Source of the DNA: Acidobacteriota bacterium
GTDB lineage: Bacteria; Acidobacteriota; Holophagae; Thermotomaculales; Thermotomaculaceae
Reading direction: 5' to 3'
NCBI GenBank assembly: GCA_026986725.1
Contig: JALSOA010000030.1
Span: forward strand, 1-54,721
DNA: 54,721 nucleotides
Made by a program: the position numbers and the translations under genes. This document shows positions 1-9,056 of this stretch, one piece after another. Position 1 is the stretch's first letter; each line of letters opens with the position of its first letter. Below the pieces are notes generated by a model. It was not told the DNA's origin. It did not search any database and worked only from the letters and a program-made list of their open reading frames with translations.

Positions 1-871
1 GAACATTCTGAGCATTCAGCCATGAATCAAAAGGAGAAGGGGTCACTCCAAGGTCTTTATAGTAAAGGAAAGCATCGTTAAGCATAAATTCCCAGGGACC
101 AAGCAAAGCGCCTCCAACAGATGTTGAATGGCCATTTATGTACTTTGTAGTTGAATGTATGACAATATCCGCCCCAAGCCTGAATGGTTGCTGAAGGTAC
201 GGGGAGCAAAAGGTGTTGTCAACAATGAGAGGTATCTCATACTTTTCAGTTAAAGAAGAAAGAGCCTTTATGTCGTTTACCTTCAAAGTTGGGTTTTCAG
301 GGGTTTCCACATAAACGCATTTGATTTTTGGGTTCTCTTCAAGAGTTTTTGCAACAAGTTCCGTATCCGTCGTGTCAATAAAGTGGGTTTTTATGTTGTA
401 CTTCTTCTCCCAGTGCCTCAAAAGGGAATCAGTACATCCGTAAACAGTACCGCATATCAATTCATCTCCAGAATCAAGCAAAGCCATCAAACAGGTTGAG
501 ATAGCCCCCATTCCAGATGATGTTATCAAAACCCCTATTGTGGGCTCTTTTTCATCAGCCTCAAGTGCATTGTCAATTATGTGCTGGCACTCAAGTTGAA
601 AAATAACCTTTTCAAGGTATTCGGTTGTTGGATTCCCAAGCCTTGTGTAAATCCTTGCATAAGGCCTCTCACCTGATTTTGACTTTCCAAGAAACCTCAG
701 CTTTCCGTCCTCAGCACTTTGAAACCTGAATGTGCTCTGCTGATATATAGGGGGAAGGCGAGTCCCCACACTCTTTGCATTGAAAACATCCTCATCTGCA
801 AAAATATTCTCGGTAACAGCATACTTTTTTTTCTTTTCAATCCATTTTTCCCACCAGTGAAATTTTGCCAT
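1..871 (-). CDS. Cys/Met-metabolism PLP-dependent lyase (cystathionine/methionine gamma-lyase type), partial
   Basis: The 5' 290 codons of a minus-strand gene that runs off the left edge. The protein belongs to the Cys/Met metabolism PLP-dependent family (fold type I), which makes or breaks C-S bonds in cysteine, homocysteine and methionine metabolism. Visible are the N-terminal segment with YARIYTRLGNPTTEYLE, the SSGMGAIST cofactor-phosphate region, VETPENPTLKV, the Asp of IVDNTFCSPY, and STTKYINGHS whose Lys should form the Schiff base. The ATG at 871 is preceded by GGAGGTAAAA, an ideal ribosome-binding site. The family cannot be split into gamma-synthase, gamma-lyase or O-acetylhomoserine sulfhydrylase from this fragment; methionine gamma-lyase-like is my preference. 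No SAM riboswitch is visible in the 200-base leader. Confidence 0.9.
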   Translation of the reverse strand, partial: MAKFHWWEKWIEKKKKYAVTENIFADEDVFNAKSVGTRLPPIYQQSTFRFQSAEDGKLRFLGKSKSGERPYARIYTRLGNPTTEYLEKVIFQLECQHIIDNALEADEKEPTIGVLITSSGMGAISTCLMALLDSGDELICGTVYGCTDSLLRHWEKKYNIKTHFIDTTDTELVAKTLEENPKIKCVYVETPENPTLKVNDIKALSSLTEKYEIPLIVDNTFCSPYLQQPFRLGADIVIHSTTKYINGHSTSVGGALLGPWEFMLNDAFLYYKDLGVTPSPFDSWLNAQNV

Positions 872-1073
872 TTTTACCTCCAGAGTTCTTAAAGCCACCT
901 TTACCTTTATTCTTTTATAAAAAAAAATCCCTGTCAATAGATGTGAGACAATTTTTTTCCTGCTTAAAATGTGTAAGTTAAAAAATAATAAACAAAAAAT
1001 TTTGTTTTTTTATTTTTTAACTAAAAGTATTAAAATATTTCTTATCCGAAAATTACTATAAAAAGGGGGAAAC

Positions 1074-2228
1074 ATGAAAAGCAGATATCTTTTGATTGTT
1101 ATTATTCTCATAACCTTTCCTTCACTTGCAGGAGATTCAGGTAAAAAAATGAATCTATTGTTTCTGGATGTGAAGTTACCTTTTTGTTTTAAACAGGCAC
1201 AAAATAAAAAGTTCAATTATCCAAACAGTAAGTTTTTCAGGGTTGAAAACAAAAAGGTTGTTTTACTCTCATTTTTAGGAGAAAAAGATTACTTTGAATA
1301 CCCGACCATCTGTACCATATTTTTCAAAAAAAATTTAACGCAAAGGGAAATAGAACTGTTTTGCAAAAAACTCTTTTTTAATTCAATGCTGAACGAACAT
1401 CAGAAAAACGACTTCCCCAATCCAAGGTGGGAAGATCCAGAAATCAAAACATCAAAAAGAGGAAAAAACAAGATAGAAACAATAATGTATAGTGGAAATG
1501 CTTTTCATCCAACCATAAAACCACTTATGTTTTCAGTTTCTCTTTCGTATATCAGTACCAGGTACGGAACCATAGCATTTGTAACCGGGTACCTTATAGA
1601 CACTCAAAACATCTACTCAAAAGACAAGATCCAAAACATAGTTTATGGTTACAAAAATCACCTTAACACAATCATGAACATACTTAAAAACTCCAGAGTC
1701 AGACAACCTGTTGAATCAAAAAACATTGAGAATATGTTAATAAAAAAAGGTAAATTCAGGTACCTGTATTCTTCATCATTGTATTCAACAACCGGGAACC
1801 TATCCGTTTCTTCCTCCTCAGGAAAGATGCTTTTTATAGATTTTTTCTCTGACCACACCCTGAGTTTTAAAGAGAATTACACAAACCTCGGCACAACACA
1901 ATACAAAGGTTCAAATATAGTAAGGGGGTATGAAAGTCAAAACAACAACAAAAACAATAATAAGAGGGTTAAGTTTTATGTTTTCAGGGGATATTATACC
2001 AATAAATACTGGCTTGTAATAGAGAACCCCACACTTTTCAGCAGCTACAGAGTATTACCACTAAAACCAAACTGCAAAAAAATGGTTTATGTTACAGTGA
2101 AAACAGGAAACGGGTACAAAAACAAAAGAATGATTTTAAAAGGGCTTTCCATAGACAACAAATGTGAAGGGTTCTTTTCAAGGATGGGCTCCATTATTGT
2201 TTATAAAAAACCTGCACTATCAAAATAA
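1074..2228 (+). CDS. Exported protein of unknown function
   Basis: 384 residues starting at an ATG with AGGGGGAAAC before it. Residues 1-19 form a typical signal peptide (basic MKSR, hydrophobic core, cleavage near SLAG). The mature part is Lys/Asn-rich, with few Cys and an Asn/Lys-rich low-complexity stretch around residues 285-300. I recognise no domain. It stands alone between the divergent PLP enzyme and the HD-GYP gene, 202 bases from the former. Composition matches its neighbours, so there is no sign of recent transfer. Probably periplasmic or surface-associated; function unknown. Confidence 0.75.
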   Translation: MKSRYLLIVIILITFPSLAGDSGKKMNLLFLDVKLPFCFKQAQNKKFNYPNSKFFRVENKKVVLLSFLGEKDYFEYPTICTIFFKKNLTQREIELFCKKLFFNSMLNEHQKNDFPNPRWEDPEIKTSKRGKNKIETIMYSGNAFHPTIKPLMFSVSLSYISTRYGTIAFVTGYLIDTQNIYSKDKIQNIVYGYKNHLNTIMNILKNSRVRQPVESKNIENMLIKKGKFRYLYSSSLYSTTGNLSVSSSSGKMLFIDFFSDHTLSFKENYTNLGTTQYKGSNIVRGYESQNNNKNNNKRVKFYVFRGYYTNKYWLVIENPTLFSSYRVLPLKPNCKKMVYVTVKTGNGYKNKRMILKGLSIDNKCEGFFSRMGSIIVYKKPALSK

Positions 2229-2292
2229 AAAAATTGAGAAAGTTGCACTATTTTGATAGAATTATTTTATCAATAATTTTTTGAGGTGTAAT

Positions 2293-3552
2293 TTGCATAA
2301 AAACCTGAAGATTGATTCAGGGGCTTTAACGCTGGCTTTATCCCATGCTCTTGACCTTGCAGAGCCTCGTCTTGCCAATCATCAGGAAAGAGTGGCATTT
2401 ATCGTATGGAGGATGGGATTAACAGGAAAACTTCAGGATAAAAAGATCAGAAATTACTTTGTTGCCGCTTTGTATCATGATATTGGGGCATTCTCTTTAA
2501 AAGAAAAACGGGCTCTTTTAAACTTTGAATTCGGGAATGTTGATCTTCACTGTGTTAGAGGATACAATCTTTTAAAAAACACTTTCTGGTTAACTAAAAC
2601 AGCAGAGATAGTCAAACATCATCACAAATCATGGGAGTGGTGGAAAAAAGAAAGCAGAGATCTGATTGACGAAATAGTGCTTGGAGCCCAATTAATTTGC
2701 CTTGCAGATTATGTTGACAGACTTATTGATAGAAAAACATGTATCCTTCAACAAAAAAAACACATTACTGATGAAATTCTTTCACTAACAGGCAAAGAGT
2801 TTCACAAATATGTCGTTGACCTTTTCATTGAAAATGCAAAACAGGAAGATTTCTGGTTGACTTTAAGATCGGAATGGCTAACACGTCTGCTTTTAACAGA
2901 CGGACCACTTAGAAAAGAAGAGATGAATATTGAGGTTTTACTTCCAGTTTCAGAACTTTTCAGGGATGCTATCGACTTCCGTTCAAGGTTTACAGCAACT
3001 CATTCTGCGGGTGTGGCAATAGCGGCATCAAGCATTGGTGAAATAATGGGATTGTCTGAAATTGACCGGGAATTACTTGAAATATCAGGGAACTTACATG
3101 ACATAGGAAAATTTGCCATACCTGACAAATTGCTTGAGAAGAAAGGAAAGTTAAATGAAATTGAAAAAGAAATTCTAAAAAGCCATGTATTTTACACATT
3201 TTCTATCCTCAACTCTGTAAAGGGATTGGAAAAAGTAACACAATGGGCAGGTTTTCACCATGAAAAACTAAATGGAACAGGGTACCCATTTCATCTGAAA
3301 GAAGATAATATTGATACCGGGGCAAGAATAGTAATGATAGCAGATATTTTTACTGCATTGATTGAAGAAAGGCCTTACAGAAAAAAACTTGTAAAAAACG
3401 AAGTTAAAAAAATTCTTAACGACATGGTAAACAGGGGTGAGATTGATGATAAAATTGTAAAACTTCTTTTAAGTAACTATGAATATGTGTTCGATAAGGT
3501 TACCGAAGCACAGAAAAAGGCAATACATAGGTTTGAAAAACAGTTTGCTTAA
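2293..3552 (+). CDS. Double-HD protein with C-terminal HD-GYP-type phosphodiesterase domain
   Basis: A soluble protein with two HD modules. The N-terminal one (about residues 15-165) carries ALYHDIGAF and a later VKHHHKSW. The C-terminal one (about residues 215-400) is HD-GYP-like: THSAGVA, NLHDIGKF, and the diagnostic HHEKLNGTGYP followed by IVMIADIFTAL. HD-GYP domains hydrolyse cyclic dinucleotides, mainly c-di-GMP; all metal ligands I can recognise are present. No receiver or membrane segment precedes the domains. The frame is open from a TTG at 2281, but GAGGTG at 2283-2288 sits correctly for the TTG at 2293, which I take as start (419 aa). It converges on the nrnA-like gene with one base between stop codons. 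Confidence 0.88.
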   Translation: MHKNLKIDSGALTLALSHALDLAEPRLANHQERVAFIVWRMGLTGKLQDKKIRNYFVAALYHDIGAFSLKEKRALLNFEFGNVDLHCVRGYNLLKNTFWLTKTAEIVKHHHKSWEWWKKESRDLIDEIVLGAQLICLADYVDRLIDRKTCILQQKKHITDEILSLTGKEFHKYVVDLFIENAKQEDFWLTLRSEWLTRLLLTDGPLRKEEMNIEVLLPVSELFRDAIDFRSRFTATHSAGVAIAASSIGEIMGLSEIDRELLEISGNLHDIGKFAIPDKLLEKKGKLNEIEKEILKSHVFYTFSILNSVKGLEKVTQWAGFHHEKLNGTGYPFHLKEDNIDTGARIVMIADIFTALIEERPYRKKLVKNEVKKILNDMVNRGEIDDKIVKLLLSNYEYVFDKVTEAQKKAIHRFEKQFA

Positions 3553-3553
3553 A

Positions 3554-4567
3554 CTATTTTATCTTTGAATAAAAAAGTGACAGTTTTTCAGAAACAACAC
3601 CAAAACGATCAAAAAACCTTTCCAGGAAAATCTTTTTGTTAAGTAAAGGGTCTTCAACAACTCCGCCCCCCGTTTTATTGTGACCTCCTCCACTTCCAAT
3701 ACCCTCGGTCAACTCATAGGACACTATTCCGAGTTTTTTCCCCTTTTTACTGGTTCTCAAGGAAAAGTACATCCTGTTTTTATATTCCCCAAACACTAAA
3801 ACAAGGGAAATATCCTCCATTCTCAAAAGATAATCCGCCATCTCTCCGGTCATATCCGGCACAAATGTCTCTCCTAAATCAGCAATAAGAATATCATTGT
3901 AAACTCTTGCAAAATTAAGGGCATCTGCAAAATCATAAAAGTAATCCTTCGGCAAAGGTGGGTACTCAATATTGTGTAAAATCCTGTAATCAATATGTGG
4001 GAAAAGCCTCCTGTAATATCTTTCGTCAATTCTGGAATAATCCCTCAACAATCCATCAGTATCGGTTTTTATACCGTAAAAAAGGGCGGTGGCAATAGGT
4101 GTGGGAATTTCAACGCCTGTAATATCAAAGTACTGACATATCATTGCTGCCGTGCTTCCGACATTCTTCCTTATGTCAATATACTTCGCGTTTACCGTAC
4201 CCTCATCTTCAAAGTGATGATCTATAACAAAAAATGCCCTTTTGCCTTCAGGAAAGCAATTATTTTTCTTTGCCGGTTGAGTGTCAACAAGACAGACAAA
4301 CTGATAGCCCGCTATTTTTCTTCTATCTGTTTTTTTCAACGGAATATTAAGAGCATCCACCATAATCCTGTTATTCACCCTTCCAATAATTCCATCGTAA
4401 AAAACACTCACCTTTCTATTAATTAATGATTCTATAAGGTATGAAAGCGCAAAGGCAGAGGCAATGGCATCCGGGTCAGGGTTTGTGTGCGTAAGTATTG
4501 CAACCCTTCCATTAGATGAATTCAACTTTTCAATTATTTCATTGAGCATCCTTTTTATTTTTCTCAT
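3554..4567 (-). CDS. nrnA: DHH/DHHA1 phosphoesterase (NrnA-type oligoribonuclease / pAp phosphatase)
   Basis: 337 residues with the DHH family order: HTNPDPDAIASA (motif I, metal-binding Asp), VDTQP (motif II), IDHHFEDEG (the DHH signature) and a C-terminal DHHA1 domain with GSGGGHNKTGGG. Family members degrade nanoRNAs to mononucleotides and/or dephosphorylate 3',5'-pAp; some act on pGpG, the product of HD-GYP phosphodiesterases, which is notable beside the adjacent HD-GYP gene (inference). The start is the ATG at 4567; Met7 is an alternative, since neither has a strong ribosome-binding site. The gene is divergent from mutL across 58 bases. Confidence 0.85.
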   Translation of the reverse strand: MRKIKRMLNEIIEKLNSSNGRVAILTHTNPDPDAIASAFALSYLIESLINRKVSVFYDGIIGRVNNRIMVDALNIPLKKTDRRKIAGYQFVCLVDTQPAKKNNCFPEGKRAFFVIDHHFEDEGTVNAKYIDIRKNVGSTAAMICQYFDITGVEIPTPIATALFYGIKTDTDGLLRDYSRIDERYYRRLFPHIDYRILHNIEYPPLPKDYFYDFADALNFARVYNDILIADLGETFVPDMTGEMADYLLRMEDISLVLVFGEYKNRMYFSLRTSKKGKKLGIVSYELTEGIGSGGGHNKTGGGVVEDPLLNKKIFLERFFDRFGVVSEKLSLFYSKIK

Positions 4568-4603
4568 ATAGAAATTTTAACAAACTATAAAACCCAAACA
4601 AGA

Positions 4604-4609
4604 TATAAT
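4604..4609 (+). promoter_or_regulatory. -10 element of the mutL promoter
   Basis: A perfect TATAAT lies 16 bases before the mutL start codon. A TTAACA at 4577-4582 is the best -35 match but the 21-base spacer is too long, so only the -10 is called. The strong ribosome-binding site AGGAGGGAAA follows directly. Confidence 0.45.
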
Positions 4610-4625
4610 TGTAAAAGGAGGGAAA

Positions 4626-6341
4626 ATGGCAACGATAAAAATACTTCCTGACAGGGTTATAAACAAAATAGCGGCAGGAGAAGTGGTCGAAAGACCTGAA
4701 TCAGTGGTAAAAGAGCTAATTGAAAACTCAATTGACGCAAAGGCAAAAAGTATAAGTATTGTTTTGAAAAAAAGTGGAAAAAGAAACATCTGCGTTAAAG
4801 ACGATGGCATCGGAATGGATTATGATGATGCGCTCCTTGCTTTTGAAAGGCACGCCACAAGCAAAATTGAAAAAGTTGAGGATATTGAATCCATATCATC
4901 ACTTGGGTTCAGAGGGGAAGCATTGCCCTCAATAGCAAGTGTATCAAAGGTAACCGTGAAAACAGCAAAAAGGAACAACAAAGAAGGTACAATTTTAAGG
5001 CTTGAAGGGGGAAAAATAAAAAGTGTACAAAAAAGTGCCTTGAATTACGGAACAGAGATCTGTGTTGAAAACCTGTTTTACAATGTACCTGCAAGAAAAA
5101 AATTTCTGAAATCGGATAGAACTGAACTGGCAAGGATAGTAAGACTTGTAAACTCTTATGCCCTTGCAAATCCCGGGATTTCTTTCTCATTAACCAATGA
5201 TGGAAGGATGTTAACAAAATTCACTGAATTTCATACACTGCAAAAAAGGGTAAGAAAAGTCCTGGGAGAAGGTTTTTTACATCACAGAAAAGAAAGTGAA
5301 AACATCATTGTTGAGGTTTTCTTACTTCCTCCAGAAGATGCTCTTTCTTCCCCCATGAAACAGTATTTTCTTTTGAACGGTAGATTTATAAAAGACAAAC
5401 TCATAGGTCAGGCACTTTTCTCTGCCTTTAAAGAAGCGACATCATTTTTTAAAGGATACCCTCAGGGGATTATAAAAATTCAGATTCCCCCAGAGATTGT
5501 TGATGTAAATGTACATCCTTCAAAACTTGAGGTAAGGTTCAGAAATGAAAAACAGGTGTACGGGCTTGTGAAAGAAACCTGCAAACTATCCCTTGAAAAA
5601 AGAAACAGTGCATCTTCAGTCAAATTCACTCACAACTCTTTAAAGTTTTTTACAACAAAAAACTACAATCTGGAAAAAATTGATAACAAGGGCATTGAAC
5701 TAAAAGACGTTGAGAACAATTACTGCACAAAGAGCAAAGTGCATGGAGGTATTCTAACCGGACAAGAAAAAGAATACAAAATTCTGGGGCAATTCAATCT
5801 CTCTTACATCGTGGCTGAAAAGGACAATAGCCTTTATCTTTTTGACCAGCATGTGGTTCACGAGAGGATACTATATGAAAAGGCATTCAGTATGATAAAG
5901 AAAAATGAGATACCAAAACAACCGTTAATCATACCTGTTAACATAAATACAGACGGTGAAACAATACTCATTATTAAAGACAATGAAAATATAATCAGAA
6001 AAAGTGGATTTAAAATAGATCTGCAAAAAGAGGGAGTTATTAAAATCTCTGCATATCCTGTTTTTATAAAACAGGGAGACATTGAGCAGACATTCCTTGA
6101 ACTTGTTGCATTAATAAAAAAAGGAAGAGAGGGAGAACTGCACAATCTTTTTAAAGATATTGCCGCAACAATTGGTTGTAAAAACGCAATAAAAGCAAAT
6201 ACACATCTTTCTATTTATGAAATGGAATCTCTAATATCAGAACTTTTTGAATGTGAAAACCCCTATTACTGCCCCCATGGAAGACCTGTAATGGTAAAGT
6301 TTGAATTAAACGACATTGAAAAGGTCTTTAAAAGAAAATAA
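4626..6341 (+). CDS. mutL: DNA mismatch repair protein MutL (endonuclease type)
   Basis: 571 residues. The N-terminal GHKL ATPase has IAAGEVVERPESVVKELIEN, DDGIGM, and RHATSKI with GFRGEAL; the transducer region includes DVNVHPSKLEVRF. The C-terminal domain has DQHVVHERILYE, the QHA-like metal-binding motif of nicking MutL proteins, followed by GCKNAIKAN and CPHGRPV, so it should be the endonuclease form found in bacteria lacking MutH. The linker between the halves is short, giving a protein near the low end of the family length. The ATG has AGGAGGGAAA upstream. MutS is not in the window. Confidence 0.96.
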   Translation: MATIKILPDRVINKIAAGEVVERPESVVKELIENSIDAKAKSISIVLKKSGKRNICVKDDGIGMDYDDALLAFERHATSKIEKVEDIESISSLGFRGEALPSIASVSKVTVKTAKRNNKEGTILRLEGGKIKSVQKSALNYGTEICVENLFYNVPARKKFLKSDRTELARIVRLVNSYALANPGISFSLTNDGRMLTKFTEFHTLQKRVRKVLGEGFLHHRKESENIIVEVFLLPPEDALSSPMKQYFLLNGRFIKDKLIGQALFSAFKEATSFFKGYPQGIIKIQIPPEIVDVNVHPSKLEVRFRNEKQVYGLVKETCKLSLEKRNSASSVKFTHNSLKFFTTKNYNLEKIDNKGIELKDVENNYCTKSKVHGGILTGQEKEYKILGQFNLSYIVAEKDNSLYLFDQHVVHERILYEKAFSMIKKNEIPKQPLIIPVNINTDGETILIIKDNENIIRKSGFKIDLQKEGVIKISAYPVFIKQGDIEQTFLELVALIKKGREGELHNLFKDIAATIGCKNAIKANTHLSIYEMESLISELFECENPYYCPHGRPVMVKFELNDIEKVFKRK

Positions 6342-6365
6342 AAGCCCCCTTTTTAAAGGGGGCTT
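6342..6365. terminator. Bidirectional rho-independent terminator
   Basis: An 11-bp perfect inverted repeat (AAGCCCCCTTT / AAAGGGGGCTT) with a short TT loop begins immediately after the mutL stop codon and lies 15 bases beyond the stop of the convergent antiporter gene. A/T runs lie within the stem on both strands, so it can serve both genes. Confidence 0.85.
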
Positions 6366-6379
6366 AACCCAGAAAGGTA

Positions 6380-7948
6380 TTATCTGAAAAAGATAAAGGT
6401 TACAAGTATAAAGGTGGGGATAAGGAAAAGAAGTGAATACTTGAATATGTAACCGAAGAAACTTGGCATCTCTATTCCGTTCTCCTCTGCAATAGACTTA
6501 ACCATAAAATTCGGTGCATTACCAATATAGGTGTTTGCCCCCATGAAAACAGCCCCTGAAGATATTGCTTTCAAAAAAACCGGGTGATTACTTATAAGTT
6601 GATGAACAGCAAGGTGTTCAGGCACACCTGGAAAGAACTGTCCTAACGCAGTATTAAAGAATGTAAGATATGTTGGTGCATTGTCAAGAAAAGAAGAAAG
6701 AGCGCCCGTTATCCAGAAGTAATGTGCCGGTTCTTTAACTGCATCTATAACAAAGGCAAGAGCACCTTCACTGCCTGCTCTTAAAATTGCAAGGGCAGGA
6801 ATTATTGTCATAAAAATCCCCGCAAAGAGATAAGCAACTTCAATTATTGGAAACCAGGAAAATTCATTTTCTTCTCTTATCTCTCTTTTTGTTGTATAAA
6901 GGGACAAAATTCCCATAATGATCAATATAAGGTCTCTTATCTCATTCTCAATTGCAACATGCACCCCCAACACCTCAAAAGTTCCAGCCTTCCAGACTCC
7001 ACTTAAAAGAACCCCCCCTATTATCCCGAGGAGAAAAAGAAAGTTATGTGCTCCAAGTATCTTTAAATTCATTTTCCCCTGCCTTATCCTGACAGATGGC
7101 TCCTCCTTTGCATAATGGTATCTATCAAGCAAATAAAAAATAACCAGAAGTATACCAGAAGTGACTGCCATTTCGGAAAATATGTGGAAAGTCCAGAAAA
7201 ATGGAACACCATGCAAAAAACCAAGAAACAACGGAGGATCTCCTAAAGGTGTCAAAGAGCCCCCTATATTTGCAACAAGAAAGATAAAGAAAATCACAAC
7301 ATGGGTTTTGTATTTTCTCTTCCTATTTGCTCTCAACACAGGCCTAATTAAAACCATAGCAGAACCAGTGGTTCCTATCCACGAAGAAAGGAAAGTTCCC
7401 ATAAGAAGCATTACAAGGTTCATTTCAGGTGTTCCTTCCAGGCTTCCTTTCACAAGTATTCCACCTGCAACAGTAAACAATGACCATAAAAGAATTATGA
7501 AAGGAATGTAATCAATAAGATAAATGTGCAATATCTCGTGAAAGGCCATCCCTTTAAAGCTAAGTAAAAAGGGGATTGCAAAAATAAGTGCCCAGAATGC
7601 TGATACTTTACCAAAATGATGATGCCAGAACTTTGGAAACAAAAGAGGAAACAAAGCGATTGACAGAAGTATGCCAATAAATGGGATTACCGACCATAGT
7701 GGAAGCAGCTTTCCTAAAATTTCGCCCTCTTCTTCCCCCTTTTTACCTTTTTTTTCAACTGATTCAGAATTTCTCTCTTTCACCTGCCCATTAATCGAGT
7801 TTGCACCATCCACCTTATTACCAGTTCGCTCCTGCCCAACATTTACAGTTTGAGCTTTTACTTCCCTTTTAATACCAGTATCCTGTGCAATACCAGCACT
7901 ATACCACAAAAAACAACTGCAAACTATTGCAATTACTATCCTTTTCAT
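6380..7948 (-). CDS. NhaD/ArsB-superfamily sodium:proton antiporter
   Basis: About 522 residues. An N-terminal signal-like segment (MKRIVIAIVCSCFLWYSAGI) is followed by about 50 polar residues and then roughly 12 hydrophobic helices typical of NhaD-type ion transporters. Recognisable are the conserved LGDPPLFLGFLHGVPFFW loop, the GALSSFLDNAPTYLTF segment and GANTYIGNAPNFMVK near the C-terminus. It probably exchanges Na+ for H+ across the inner membrane. The frame opens at GTG 7957, but GGGGTG lies six bases before the ATG at 7948, which I prefer. Such an antiporter fits an organism with a possibly sodium-linked pyrophosphatase (inference). Confidence 0.88.
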   Translation of the reverse strand: MKRIVIAIVCSCFLWYSAGIAQDTGIKREVKAQTVNVGQERTGNKVDGANSINGQVKERNSESVEKKGKKGEEEGEILGKLLPLWSVIPFIGILLSIALFPLLFPKFWHHHFGKVSAFWALIFAIPFLLSFKGMAFHEILHIYLIDYIPFIILLWSLFTVAGGILVKGSLEGTPEMNLVMLLMGTFLSSWIGTTGSAMVLIRPVLRANRKRKYKTHVVIFFIFLVANIGGSLTPLGDPPLFLGFLHGVPFFWTFHIFSEMAVTSGILLVIFYLLDRYHYAKEEPSVRIRQGKMNLKILGAHNFLFLLGIIGGVLLSGVWKAGTFEVLGVHVAIENEIRDLILIIMGILSLYTTKREIREENEFSWFPIIEVAYLFAGIFMTIIPALAILRAGSEGALAFVIDAVKEPAHYFWITGALSSFLDNAPTYLTFFNTALGQFFPGVPEHLAVHQLISNHPVFLKAISSGAVFMGANTYIGNAPNFMVKSIAEENGIEMPSFFGYIFKYSLLFLIPTFILVTFIFFR

Positions 7949-8021
7949 ATTCGGCACCCCATCATTTTTTTCATAGTTTTAATATTAAAAAAAATTATCT
8001 GCAATGTAAACTTAAACTTTT

Positions 8022-8049
8022 TTAACAAAATCCTTTTTTAGAATATAAT
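8022..8049 (+). promoter_or_regulatory. Promoter for the DUF1573-TPR-DUF4412-like trio
   Basis: TTAACA at 8022-8027 (five of six to the -35 consensus), a 16-base spacer and a perfect TATAAT at 8044-8049 lie about 50 bases before the start of the DUF1573 gene. Confidence 0.6.
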
Positions 8050-8097
8050 ATTAAGCGATCCTGTTCGTCTTATTGTTGAAGGAGAAACGGAGGAACT

Positions 8098-9045
8098 ATG
8101 AAAAGAGTTTTATTGGTGGCAACTTTTATTTTAATTTCATTGTTCTGTAAAGCATCCCCTACATTACAATTTTCAGAGCAAATAAAGGACCTTGGCACAA
8201 TACCGCAGTTTAAAACATTCACCTGGAAGGTTAAGGTAAAAAATCTCTCAAGCAAACCGGTAACTTTTACAAGCATAATAACAACCTGTGGCTGTACCCT
8301 TGCAAAACCCGGCAAAAAAACTCTAAAAGGGGGAGAAGAAACCACCTTTATCATAAAGTTTAACAGTCAAAGTTTTGAGGGAAGGGTGGAAAAAATTGTG
8401 TTTGTAAAAACATCAACAAAAGAAATGTACGATTTAAGAATCCGGGCTATTGTTAAAAGAGAATACTATGCAGAACCATCAAATATTACAGTTTCAAATA
8501 AAGAAGAATACTTTGAACAATTGATTGAAATAAAATCATTTAAAAACAAAAAACCTGTGCAAATCAAAAAAATTGAACTTCCAATTTTAAAAAATGTCTC
8601 TTACACTCTGTCAAACTCAAACTCATTTGTACTTAAAATGAATCCCTCCAAAATCAAAAAAGAGGGGAAATATGTCATAAGGGTCTATCTGAAAAATTAC
8701 AAACACAGTGTCCCTGTAATATTGATAATCAAAAAACCTCAATATTATTCTGTTTATCCCTCGAATAATCTTTTGTTTCTTAATGTGAAAGAAGATAGAG
8801 ATTACATTAGTATTGTCACAGTAAAATCAAAAGAACCTTTCAACATAGTTAGCCAAAAAACAGGGCTTCCCTGTTTAAAACTTGAAAAATCGGAAAAGGT
8901 GTCTGATTGTAACTGGAAATTAACATTTAGATTTCAACCATACAAAGCCAAAACACTTTCAGGTAAAAAAACAGTTCTTATTAAAACTGACAGCAAAAAA
9001 ATAAAAGATGTAAAATTAAACTTAGTCTTCCACATAATAAAATAA
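8098..9045 (+). CDS. Exported DUF1573-domain protein
   Basis: 315 residues starting at an ATG behind GGAGGAACT. A signal peptide covers about residues 1-18. Residues about 22-115 are a DUF1573 domain (Ig-like fold): LGTIPQFKTFTWKVKVKN, then the diagnostic TTCGCTLAKP and a TTFIIKFNS strand. The remaining 200 residues look like two further all-beta modules of similar size, Lys-rich. DUF1573 proteins are exported and mostly uncharacterised, often next to TPR proteins, as here. First gene of a three-gene unit (11-base gap to the next). Confidence 0.85.
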   Translation: MKRVLLVATFILISLFCKASPTLQFSEQIKDLGTIPQFKTFTWKVKVKNLSSKPVTFTSIITTCGCTLAKPGKKTLKGGEETTFIIKFNSQSFEGRVEKIVFVKTSTKEMYDLRIRAIVKREYYAEPSNITVSNKEEYFEQLIEIKSFKNKKPVQIKKIELPILKNVSYTLSNSNSFVLKMNPSKIKKEGKYVIRVYLKNYKHSVPVILIIKKPQYYSVYPSNNLLFLNVKEDRDYISIVTVKSKEPFNIVSQKTGLPCLKLEKSEKVSDCNWKLTFRFQPYKAKTLSGKKTVLIKTDSKKIKDVKLNLVFHIIK

Positions 9046-9056
9046 ATGGAGGTTTT

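Noticed and set aside
991-1006. AT-only inverted repeat (AACAAAA / TTTTGTT) followed by T's
   Set aside because: Too AT-rich for a stable terminator, and no gene on the plus strand ends upstream of it.
872-1073. SAM or other riboswitch in front of the Cys/Met PLP enzyme
   Set aside because: No paired helices or known conserved cores seen in the 202-base spacer; mtnA leader (39034-39132) likewise negative.
3995-4426. 143-residue frame on the plus strand inside the nrnA-like gene
   Set aside because: Antisense shadow of a strongly conserved gene, without domains or a ribosome-binding site.
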